Of a stretch of 12,892 nt of DNA, positions 1-8,903 are shown piece by piece. Under the pieces are notes generated by a model, which made no database searches, was not told the DNA's origin, and saw only the letters and a list, made by a program, of their open reading frames with translations. Every line of letters starts with the position of its first letter. Position 1 is the first letter of the stretch. The DNA comes from CAYFJO01 sp964343305 (GTDB taxonomy: Bacteria; Planctomycetota; Planctomycetia; Pirellulales; Pirellulaceae). Position numbers and translations under genes: made by a program. The stretch lies in NCBI GenBank assembly GCA_964343305.1, contig CAYFJO010000314.1, forward strand, positions 1 to 12,892, in the 5' to 3' direction.

Positions 1-132
1 GCCGACATGTTGGAAAACTTTCTCAGCCAACCACAACGGTTCATTCCGGGCACGAATATGGGGTTTAAGGGATTGCTTCACGAAGACGACCGCAAAGCCG
101 TGATTGAATACCTCAAGACGTTGAAACGATAA
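1..132 (+). CDS. Class I cytochrome c, C-terminal fragment (5' end outside window)
   Basis: The frame is open from the first base and ends at TAA 130-132, giving 43 residues. The fragment matches the end of a class I (cytochrome c2-like) domain: a helix ending FLSQPQ, then IPGTNMGF, where Met20 of the fragment would be the distal heme ligand, then an acidic turn and a last helix DRKAVIEYLKTL. The CxxCH heme site must lie upstream of the window, so it is unseen. Such proteins carry electrons in the periplasm between dehydrogenases and terminal oxidases. It could be a small soluble cytochrome or the tail of a larger fusion; the fragment cannot decide. It converges with the propeller-cytochrome operon on the other strand, so it is not in that operon, but the proximity suggests related redox work. 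Confidence 0.8.
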   Translation, partial: ADMLENFLSQPQRFIPGTNMGFKGLLHEDDRKAVIEYLKTLKR

Positions 133-248
133 AGCGTGGCCGGGGAAGCACAGAGCAAAAAACCGGCACTTGGCTCTGCCGCACTGCGGACAGATTGTCA
201 AGCTGACGGGAGTCCCATTGACCTTGATGAAGTGGTTCAGCCAGACCG

Positions 249-2762
249 TCAATTCTTGTCTCCGGATGCGAGATAGGCCAACAGTTCGAGGAGTTCATCT
301 TTGGTGAGCGTATCGAGCAGTCCCTTGGGCATCATCGAGGTCTTCGACGGCGTGATCTCGTCGACCTGGTCGTGTGGTATGTTTGTCAAACCGGACGGGG
401 AGAGCGCATCGGTGCGGACCAACATCGCCTGGGGCGAGAGGTTGACAATCTCTCCCACGACGACCCTGCCGTCGGTCGTCAGAATCACCGACGCCTGGAA
501 CTGGTGGGGAATTGTCTTGCTGGGCTCGATGGTCGCTTCCAGGGTATCGTGGACACTGAACCGCCGGGCGATCCCCGTCAGATCGGGTCCGACCATGCCA
601 CCCTCGCCTGCGAATCGATGGCAGCGGATGCACGAGGCGGCGATGTACATCTCGCGGCCCCGCTTCCCGTTATGATCTTGCTGCTGAATCGAGCGCCAGT
701 CGGTTCCGCTCTCCTTGAGCAATTCGGCAACGGTCCACTTCTTGACAAGTGGTCGCGTGACCGTGGGGGCCAACTGCTCGGGCGGTTGGGACAGCTTTTT
801 GAAAAGACCGGCCAGCGCCTGTTTTTCGCCGTCGTTGAAAGTGGCCTCGGCGTCGGCTCGGATGTTGGCGACGAAGCCCTGGACGCTTTGTCCGCCAGTG
901 TAAGAGCGGGCCTTCAGGAACCATTCGAAGTAGCGCCGGCGTTGGGGGATCGTCCAGCCGTTTTTAACGGTTCGCAGAACGGCCGCGTAATGAATCTGCT
1001 GGTCCTGCAGCTTCGTCTGCTCCATCAGTGCGAGTGTCTTGGCAATCATGCCGTCCGCTTCGAGGTAGGCCAGCAGCCGGGAGAATTCACGATCCAGTTC
1101 CGAATCGCCTGAGGGGTAGTGAGGCAGAATTGTGTCGGCGAGCTGCCGGCGAACCGGATCGTCGGGTGCTCCCAGACGGATGAAACACAGGCCGTAGGCA
1201 CGCAATAACTCAAGGCGGAGCCCGCGATCGAGCTGTTCCCATTTCAGTCGGCCCAGTGCCGTCAGCAGTTGTCCTTGAACGGGCGCGTCCGAACAACGAG
1301 CTAGCGCCACCGCACAGGTCACAAGTCTTTGAGGATCCGTTTCGGCCAGTGCCTGCTGTTGCCAGAGTTTCACAGGCTGATGCTCCAGAGCGATCCGGGC
1401 CGCGAAACGAACGAACCGGTCGGCGTGCCCCAGATGCGGCCACGCTGCTTCGACGGCTTGCGGGCCGACTTTGTGGTGATAGCCCTCGAGCGCTCGCCGG
1501 ATTTCACGTTCGGACGGAAGCTTTCGCACGACGGGTTTCTCCTCGCTGAGCGACGTCGCAACGTAACGAATGCGGTACACGTGCGATTGCAGTCCCCGCC
1601 CCCCCGTCACCAGATACAGCGCACCATCTTTGGGGTTGGCCACAATATCCACGACCGGCAGTGGCGCGCGACTGGCGAACAATTCGTACTTGCCCTTGTA
1701 TGTTGCACCTTCCGGCTCGAGGTGAGCCGTGTAAATCCGGCCGTAACTCCAGTCGCAAAGGAACAGCGCCTCGCGATACGGCGCGGGGAAGTTCGTCTGA
1801 TAGCCGAACACAACACCCGTCGGCGAGCCAAGCCCCGTTTCCACCACGGGCGGCAAGCTGTCCGGATAGCAGGCCGGCCATTTGCCCGATCCGTTCCGCC
1901 AGCCGAACTCGCCCCCGCTGACGACGTGGCAGACACGCGTCGCCCGATACCAAGGCGTATCGACGTCGTATTCCATGTCGGCGTCGAACGCCAGCAGATC
2001 GCCCGCGCGGTTGAAGGCGGCATCGTAAGTGTTGCGGAATCCGCTGCAGATCAACTCGATGTGTTTCCCGTCGGGGTCCGTGCGGGCAATCCAGCCCCCC
2101 GGCGCCATGATGCTTGCGGCGTGTCCGCGACCGTCACGCATCCGCGGCAGGAGCTGATCTTCGTCCCACCTCTGCGGCACGCGGCTGCTGTCGAACCCGC
2201 CGACAGGTAAGCCCGCCATGTTGCCGCACACGAGATACAGCGACTTACCCTCGGGACCCAACACGATCGCATGCGACCCGTGCCCACCACCGGGTCGACC
2301 GGGCGGCGTGATTCCCCGCAGCAGTTTGACAGTGTCGAACCGGTCATCCCCGTCAGTATCCTGCACGCGGTACAGCCCGGGGCCTTCCGCGGCCTGACCG
2401 TTGACCATGACGTACAGACTCTCCAGCGCGTACAACAGTCCATGCGCCATGCCGACTTCGAGGTCGATCTTCTCGACGTGCGCCCGGTCGTTTGATCCGG
2501 TGGCAGGTGGCGTCAGCCGGTACAGCGAGCCGCTCTGATCAGAGGCCAGCAGCCGTCCTTTCTGATCGACCGTCAAACAGATCCACGAGCCCTGCTCACC
2601 GTTCGGAACGGCGTAGATCTGCTCCGCGACGAAACCCTTTGGCAAGTTTAATTCGAGACGGGCTTCTTTGACGCGCCCCGTTGCCCGATCTTCACCCTGG
2701 GCGGGCCTCACTGCTTGCAAGAGGAGTCCCATCAGTATCAGGTACAAAACTCGTGTGATCAT
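249..2762 (-). CDS. Secreted propeller/cytochrome c protein, Pirellula/Verrucomicrobium type (837 aa)
   Basis: Residues 1-23 form a Sec signal peptide with a hydrophobic core LYLILMGLLL and a likely cut after AQG. Residues about 35-400 resemble the putative membrane-bound dehydrogenase domain (TIGR02604 type), a glucose/sorbosone-dehydrogenase-like beta-propeller. It has an Asp-rich loop DTDGDDRFD (135-143), a GGGHGSHA stretch (158-165), SGFRNTYD (240-247) and LFLCDWSYGRIY (333-344). Residues about 410-690 are helical and look like degenerate HEAT repeats. The C-terminal heme domain (TIGR02603 type) has CIRCH at 711-715 (bases 618-632), GPDLTGI at 725-731 and a late Met (810/811, SMMPKGLLD) as likely axial ligand. 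The reaction is unknown; oxidation of a sugar-like substrate is inferred from fold only. The start overlaps the upstream stop as ATGA and has its own Shine-Dalgarno site, so the two genes are probably translationally coupled. Confidence 0.92.
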   Translation of the reverse strand: MITRVLYLILMGLLLQAVRPAQGEDRATGRVKEARLELNLPKGFVAEQIYAVPNGEQGSWICLTVDQKGRLLASDQSGSLYRLTPPATGSNDRAHVEKIDLEVGMAHGLLYALESLYVMVNGQAAEGPGLYRVQDTDGDDRFDTVKLLRGITPPGRPGGGHGSHAIVLGPEGKSLYLVCGNMAGLPVGGFDSSRVPQRWDEDQLLPRMRDGRGHAASIMAPGGWIARTDPDGKHIELICSGFRNTYDAAFNRAGDLLAFDADMEYDVDTPWYRATRVCHVVSGGEFGWRNGSGKWPACYPDSLPPVVETGLGSPTGVVFGYQTNFPAPYREALFLCDWSYGRIYTAHLEPEGATYKGKYELFASRAPLPVVDIVANPKDGALYLVTGGRGLQSHVYRIRYVATSLSEEKPVVRKLPSEREIRRALEGYHHKVGPQAVEAAWPHLGHADRFVRFAARIALEHQPVKLWQQQALAETDPQRLVTCAVALARCSDAPVQGQLLTALGRLKWEQLDRGLRLELLRAYGLCFIRLGAPDDPVRRQLADTILPHYPSGDSELDREFSRLLAYLEADGMIAKTLALMEQTKLQDQQIHYAAVLRTVKNGWTIPQRRRYFEWFLKARSYTGGQSVQGFVANIRADAEATFNDGEKQALAGLFKKLSQPPEQLAPTVTRPLVKKWTVAELLKESGTDWRSIQQQDHNGKRGREMYIAASCIRCHRFAGEGGMVGPDLTGIARRFSVHDTLEATIEPSKTIPHQFQASVILTTDGRVVVGEIVNLSPQAMLVRTDALSPSGLTNIPHDQVDEITPSKTSMMPKGLLDTLTKDELLELLAYLASGDKN

Positions 2763-5700
2763 CGTTTCTCCCGGTCGTAAGTCTTGAGGCTCTCCAAATA
2801 GGCGATAATATCGGCGAAGTTCTGGAGCGTCATGCCGTTGGCCAAGCCGTTGGGCATGGGTGAGAGGTTACTCGTCTTTTTCAGTTCAATCTCGTTGGCA
2901 TCAATCGGAACCACTTTGCCTTCGGGAGTGACCAGCTCGATTCTCTCCGGCGTTTGGTTTCTGATCATACCTTGATGGATCAAGCCGCTGGTGGTGACGA
3001 CAACCACCATCTCGAAGTCGGTGAGAATCCGATTCGAGGGTTCGAGCACGGCGCGGATCAGTTCGCGGCGAGGATACTTGGCCCCGATGCCAAGCAGGTC
3101 GGGACCGATGTTCGCCGCTCCGGCTCCGCCCACCACGTGGCATTTTACACAGCCAATTCCCTTGGTATCGGCAAACAGTTGCTGGCCCCGGTTGGGATTG
3201 CCGCGGTGATCGGCGGCGTACTTTGCGTAGGCCGCGGGCTCCAATTTCGCTGGGGGGTCTTCTTGCAAGAAAGCGAATTGGTTGTTCGCAGAAAAGACCT
3301 TGGCCAGTTCTCGGCGCACGGAAGCGGCCAATTCATTTCGGTTGTGGAGCGTGCGAATGTCGCTGCAGATCGAGTCTCCCAGCGCGACTAGCGTGCTTCG
3401 AGAGGCGTTGCGGGTTTCCTTGTTTTCGTCAAGCAACGTGTCCAGGTAGATGGGTAGCGCGCGTTGATCGGGCGCGGCGGCCAGCGCCTTCATCACTTTG
3501 AAACGGGTTTCCGAGTCGGCAGTGTCGATGAGCACCGATAGCGCCGACAGCGCGGCCCGCTGGACCGACTTGTCTGGGTCTTGCAGCTTGGGGGTGATTC
3601 GAACGGCAACGTCGTCGCCTTGAACTTGGGCGTAGGCCTCGATCGCTTTGGCCCGCAACGGCGCCCGGCGGTCGCTCAACCGTTTTACGATTGCCGCCTT
3701 GGCCTCGTCGCTGTGCAAGATAGCGAGCGCATCAAGTGCGATGGCGACCAAGGGGACTGGCGAATCCTCGGCCAGCGCGATCTGCGCCAGTTGCTTGCCG
3801 TACGGTTTGGCATCGATCGCCACGACCGCTCGGATCGCCGCTTGCCGCAACGGATTGGCGGTCTTGTTGTCGGTGGCAAGATGCAACAGCGACGGGACGA
3901 TCTTGGAGTCTTTCAAATCGGTCAGCAAACGAATCGCGTGGAGTCGAACTTCTTGATCGGGATCATCATCGATCATGCGGCGAACCCGAGGCAGTGTTTC
4001 GGGCGCCGGGACTTCGCGCAGAGTTTCCAGAGCTGCGATGCGAACCTGTGGCAGGCTTTGCCGCAGACCCGCGTCGATCGCTTCCAACACGACGGCCGTG
4101 GCCGCCCACGAATGTTCCTGGGGTCGCGCCGGCTTGCCACCCGCTGCCTTGCCACCCCACCAGCCACCGGTATACGGCGCCGCTTTGCGATGGACCTTGA
4201 CCAGCGCTTGCAATGCGGCAACACGCTCCGTGGGTTCATTCGTTTCACGAAACCACTGGTTCAGCACATCCACGGCACCGGAATCAAAGACGCCCGCAAG
4301 CGTCTGAACAATCGTGTTGCGGGTTTTCGTGTCGGCGGTGCGCAGACGAGGCAGAGCAGGCTGCCAGTTTCCAATCGCCCGGATCGCCTGAATCATCGTG
4401 AAACGGGCAACCACGTCCTGCTCGCCAAGCGCCTCATAAAGCGGGTTCGCACTGCTGGCCTGCCCGATGCGCCCCAGTGCGACAGCCGCTTGCATGCGCA
4501 CCGCGGCGTCAGGGTCTTTTAGTGCATGCTCCAGCTTGGCACTGGCTGCCTTCACGCGGCGGATGCCCAAAGCGCGAGCTGCCTGACCGCGAACTTCGGC
4601 GGATGGATCTCGTAGGGCGGCGATCCATTCCGGCGCCGGATCGTAACCTTCCAATTCGTCGATCAACGCGTTCAGCGTCCAGATCGCGTGGACTTTGACC
4701 AGCACTCGTGCGTCGGAATCGAGCAACTGAGAGACCGGGCCGACCGCTGCCTTTCCGAAGGCCGCCAGCCGCTGTTGGGCGCGCATCCGTTCGTGATGTG
4801 CGGGATGGCCGAGCGAACGGATCTGAGCTTCAAGCGGATCAACGTCCCGGGTACGGCGTGGTTCGAGCGGCACTTCGTCGCCGACGTAGGTCACGCGAAA
4901 GAGCCGCCCGAGCTTCTCGGGCTTTCCACCGCCGGCCAGGTTCCAGTCGGCGACATACATGTGCTTGCCATCGGGACTGAAACAAAGGTCGATTGGCCGG
5001 AAATCGCCAGACCCATCGCCCAGCATGAAGTCCTCGACCTGGGCCTCGAACGATGCGCCCTTTTTTGTCAACTTGTAGTGCTCGATCTTGCTGTCACCCC
5101 AATCGCAGAAAAAGGCGCTGCCCTGGTACTTGGCCGGCCAGGCCGCCTCTCGATAGCAGGCTCCGCCGCAAGCGGTGCCACTGCCGAACTCACCGACCGG
5201 CGGCAAGAAGAGATTGCGGTGGGAACGATAATCGTAGGGATAACCATAGTAGCCCGTGGGAACATGGTGAATGATCCGTGTCCACCAACCGAAGTCGTCG
5301 TCGTTGTCGAAGGCGAAGATGTTGTCGAATCGATCCAGAGCCACATCCATGTTGTTGCGGATACCACTGCTGACGATCTCCAACTGACTGGCGTCGGGCC
5401 GCATCCGAAAAACTCCGCCGCCTTCGAGCGTGATCGTGCTGCCGTCAGCTCCGACGGCCTTGGGCAGGCCTTTGTCGCCCAACGCCACATAGACAAATCC
5501 ATCAAGACCGAGCCGCATGCCGGTTGGAACATGGTTATTCCGACCGAACAAACCGGGCGCATGGCCAAAACTGTCGGCCAGGCGTTTGCGCACGTCGGCA
5601 ATGCCGTCTCCGTCGGTATCCTTCAGCATTGTGTAGTGGGGTGCGTTCATGACGTACAGGGCACCCTGATGCCAGACCATGCCAAAGACCGCGGAGAGAT

Positions 5701-5986
5701 TCTCGCAGAAAACGGTCTTGACCGGCGGCCCACCGTTCTTGTCCCAGCGAATCAATACGATGCGGTCGATGGGCTTTGTCGCGGGACCGCGCATGTCCAT
5801 CGGATCTTCGCCGACAAACAGGTTTCCTTCGTCATCACATGTGACTGCCGATGGATGCTCGATGTCCGGCACTTTGTAAACAAGATCGACCTTGAAATCC
5901 GCAGGTACCTGCTGGGCCGGCGACCGGGTTGCCACGAGCAATAAGACCCCGCAAGCCAACAGAGTCCAGGAACGAACAGACGACAT
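2759..5986 (-). CDS. Secreted propeller/HEAT-repeat/cytochrome c protein, Pirellula/Verrucomicrobium type (1075 aa)
   Basis: First gene of the minus-strand operon. Residues 1-24 are a signal peptide (core WTLLACGVLLLVA, likely cut after SPA). Residues about 28-370 are a dehydrogenase-like propeller (TIGR02604 type) with DTDGDGIAD (123-131), NNHVPTGMRLG (150-160), SGIRNNMDVALD (207-218) and FFCDWGDSKIEHY (292-304). Residues about 385-880 are HEAT-type helical repeats, for example DPSAEVRGQAARALG and DPDAAVRMQAAVALG, interrupted by a Gly/Trp-rich insert near 605-627. The C-terminal cytochrome domain has CVKCH at 946-950 (bases 3137-3151), GPDLLGIG at 961-968 and a likely Met ligand at 1044 (LSPMPNGL). 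It would act in the periplasm or paryphoplasm; the repeats suggest partner or polymer binding. Substrate unknown. A Shine-Dalgarno site lies 7 bases before the ATG. It shares domain order with the gene downstream, so an old duplication is likely. Confidence 0.93.
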   Translation of the reverse strand: MSSVRSWTLLACGVLLLVATRSPAQQVPADFKVDLVYKVPDIEHPSAVTCDDEGNLFVGEDPMDMRGPATKPIDRIVLIRWDKNGGPPVKTVFCENLSAVFGMVWHQGALYVMNAPHYTMLKDTDGDGIADVRKRLADSFGHAPGLFGRNNHVPTGMRLGLDGFVYVALGDKGLPKAVGADGSTITLEGGGVFRMRPDASQLEIVSSGIRNNMDVALDRFDNIFAFDNDDDFGWWTRIIHHVPTGYYGYPYDYRSHRNLFLPPVGEFGSGTACGGACYREAAWPAKYQGSAFFCDWGDSKIEHYKLTKKGASFEAQVEDFMLGDGSGDFRPIDLCFSPDGKHMYVADWNLAGGGKPEKLGRLFRVTYVGDEVPLEPRRTRDVDPLEAQIRSLGHPAHHERMRAQQRLAAFGKAAVGPVSQLLDSDARVLVKVHAIWTLNALIDELEGYDPAPEWIAALRDPSAEVRGQAARALGIRRVKAASAKLEHALKDPDAAVRMQAAVALGRIGQASSANPLYEALGEQDVVARFTMIQAIRAIGNWQPALPRLRTADTKTRNTIVQTLAGVFDSGAVDVLNQWFRETNEPTERVAALQALVKVHRKAAPYTGGWWGGKAAGGKPARPQEHSWAATAVVLEAIDAGLRQSLPQVRIAALETLREVPAPETLPRVRRMIDDDPDQEVRLHAIRLLTDLKDSKIVPSLLHLATDNKTANPLRQAAIRAVVAIDAKPYGKQLAQIALAEDSPVPLVAIALDALAILHSDEAKAAIVKRLSDRRAPLRAKAIEAYAQVQGDDVAVRITPKLQDPDKSVQRAALSALSVLIDTADSETRFKVMKALAAAPDQRALPIYLDTLLDENKETRNASRSTLVALGDSICSDIRTLHNRNELAASVRRELAKVFSANNQFAFLQEDPPAKLEPAAYAKYAADHRGNPNRGQQLFADTKGIGCVKCHVVGGAGAANIGPDLLGIGAKYPRRELIRAVLEPSNRILTDFEMVVVVTTSGLIHQGMIRNQTPERIELVTPEGKVVPIDANEIELKKTSNLSPMPNGLANGMTLQNFADIIAYLESLKTYDREKR
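2768..2772 (-). promoter_or_regulatory. Ribosome binding site inside upstream gene end, sets the 837-aa start
   Basis: On the minus strand GGGAG lies 5 bases (AAACG) before ATG 2762-2760. It sits within the last codons of the upstream propeller gene, whose TGA (2761-2759) overlaps the ATG. This supports the start chosen and reinitiation or coupled translation. Confidence 0.7.
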
Positions 5987-5993
5987 CGTTTCA

Positions 5994-5998
5994 CTCCT
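5994..5998 (-). promoter_or_regulatory. Ribosome binding site of the 1075-aa propeller-cytochrome gene
   Basis: On the minus strand AGGAG lies 7 bases before ATG 5986-5984. The start also gives a clean signal peptide, so both signals agree. No convincing -10/-35 pair for this operon was found between here and about 6180. Confidence 0.7.
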
Positions 5999-6232
5999 GC
6001 GTAGTTCGCTGGCTTACGGTCACGCGCAGGCGAGCTGGTTTGCCAATCGATAGGGTTTTGGGTTCTTGCGGGGACTTGAGGTAGGCAGCGATCGTAGGCA
6101 TGTAAAAACGCAGACCCCATTAGACGGTCCAACTGGTCGGCCACTTAACACAGCCCCGACTTCGCGGTATTCGTCTGCTGAAGTTCAGCGATGAAAGGTA
6201 AAGGACTAACGTGTAAGCCGCGTTAAACTCAA

Positions 6233-6238
6233 TATAAT
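6233..6238 (+). promoter_or_regulatory. Candidate -10 box of a katG promoter
   Basis: A perfect TATAAT lies in an AT-rich patch. No good -35 hexamer is found 16-18 bases upstream, so either it depends on an activator or the match is by chance. Transcription from about 6245 would give a leader of roughly 255 bases before ATG 6501. The palindrome at 6246-6261 would cover the start site. Confidence 0.35.
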
Positions 6239-6245
6239 AGATCCA

Positions 6246-6261
6246 GTTTGAAATTTCAAAC
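6246..6261. promoter_or_regulatory. Perfect 16-bp palindrome, candidate operator upstream of katG
   Basis: GTTTGAAATTTCAAAC equals its own reverse complement over all 16 bases and begins 7 bases after the TATAAT box. This position suits a repressor or dimeric regulator controlling katG. The sequence does not match the usual Fur/PerR 7-1-7 box or the spaced ATAG/CTAT half-sites of OxyR. A perfect 16-bp palindrome would arise by chance about once in 65 kb, so its position next to a -10 box is suggestive only. Confidence 0.4.
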
Positions 6262-6402
6262 GGTTCGCGGGTGAGCAAATCGGAGCATTGGCAGGCCGCT
6301 CCTCTTCAGTCGGTTCGGCGTCGGCCACAAATGGACCTATCGCTACAAGCTAGTTTGGGCCAGTTCGAACTATACATGCTGTGCATTGATCATATTACCA
6401 GT

Positions 6403-6447
6403 ATGCATTGGACGGATCACACGGAATAACCAATACTTCCAATGCGT
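6403..6447 (+). promoter_or_regulatory. Possible hairpin in the katG leader
   Basis: ATGCATTGGA (6403-6412) can pair with TCCAATGCGT (6438-6447) over ten pairs with one G-U, leaving a 25-base loop. An upstream copy of GCATTG (6383-6388) could compete for the same 3' arm. No known riboswitch class is recognised. The stem lies about 55 bases before ATG 6501. Confidence 0.25.
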
Positions 6448-6500
6448 CGACTGGCCCGCATTCTAATCGTCGAATTTCAACCACAATCCCCGGAAAGATC

Positions 6501-8867
<2,367 letters not shown>

Positions 8868-8903
8868 AATACATTGACGAAAACAGATCTGAACGGACTT
8901 TGT

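Larger units (their letters stand above)
5987..6500. other. Divergent intergenic region between the propeller operon and katG
   Basis: These 514 bases hold no believable gene. Going right, they contain the minus-strand ribosome binding site (5994-5998), a stretch with nothing recognisable to about 6200, a TATAAT box (6233-6238), a perfect palindrome (6246-6261), and a long katG leader with repeated TGCATTG words (6382-6388 and 6404-6410) and a possible hairpin (6403-6412 with 6438-6447). A frame could be extended leftward from katG to TTG 6408, but it lacks a ribosome binding site and adds a composition unlike KatG. Both flanking genes must take their promoters from this region. Confidence 0.7.

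Noticed and set aside
151..178. Terminator between the convergent cytochrome c and propeller genes
   Set aside because: CAGAGC and GCTCTG can pair, but the stem has only 6 pairs with a 16-base loop, and neither strand has a T-tract after it.
1329..2210. 293-codon open frame on the plus strand
   Set aside because: It is antisense to the propeller of the 837-aa protein, which has recognisable motifs throughout. No support for a second gene.
2759..2762. Frameshift joining the two propeller-cytochrome genes
   Set aside because: Each protein has its own signal peptide at the start and its own complete heme domain at the end. The ATGA overlap is a normal operon junction.
3581..4522. 313-codon open frame on the plus strand
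   Set aside because: It is antisense to the HEAT repeats of the same gene. Long antisense frames are common opposite repetitive GC-rich coding sequence, and no domain is seen.
4688..5944. 418-codon open frame on the plus strand
   Set aside because: It lies wholly opposite the well-supported propeller/HEAT gene, has no ribosome binding site or family motif, and its translation reads as a composition shadow of the sense frame.
6246..6261. PerR/Fur or OxyR box upstream of katG
   Set aside because: Both are common katG regulators, but the palindrome lacks the 7-1-7 Fur-family layout and the ATAG/CTAT spacing of OxyR, so the regulator is left unnamed.
6408..6500. Upstream TTG start extending katG by 31 codons
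   Set aside because: TTG 6408 has no Shine-Dalgarno sequence, and the added residues would place polar sequence before a good signal peptide. ATG 6501 is preferred.
8868..8903. Terminator between katG and the barrel-like gene
   Set aside because: The 36-base gap has only an 8-base palindrome CAGATCTG (8884-8891) and no T-tract. Too weak to call.
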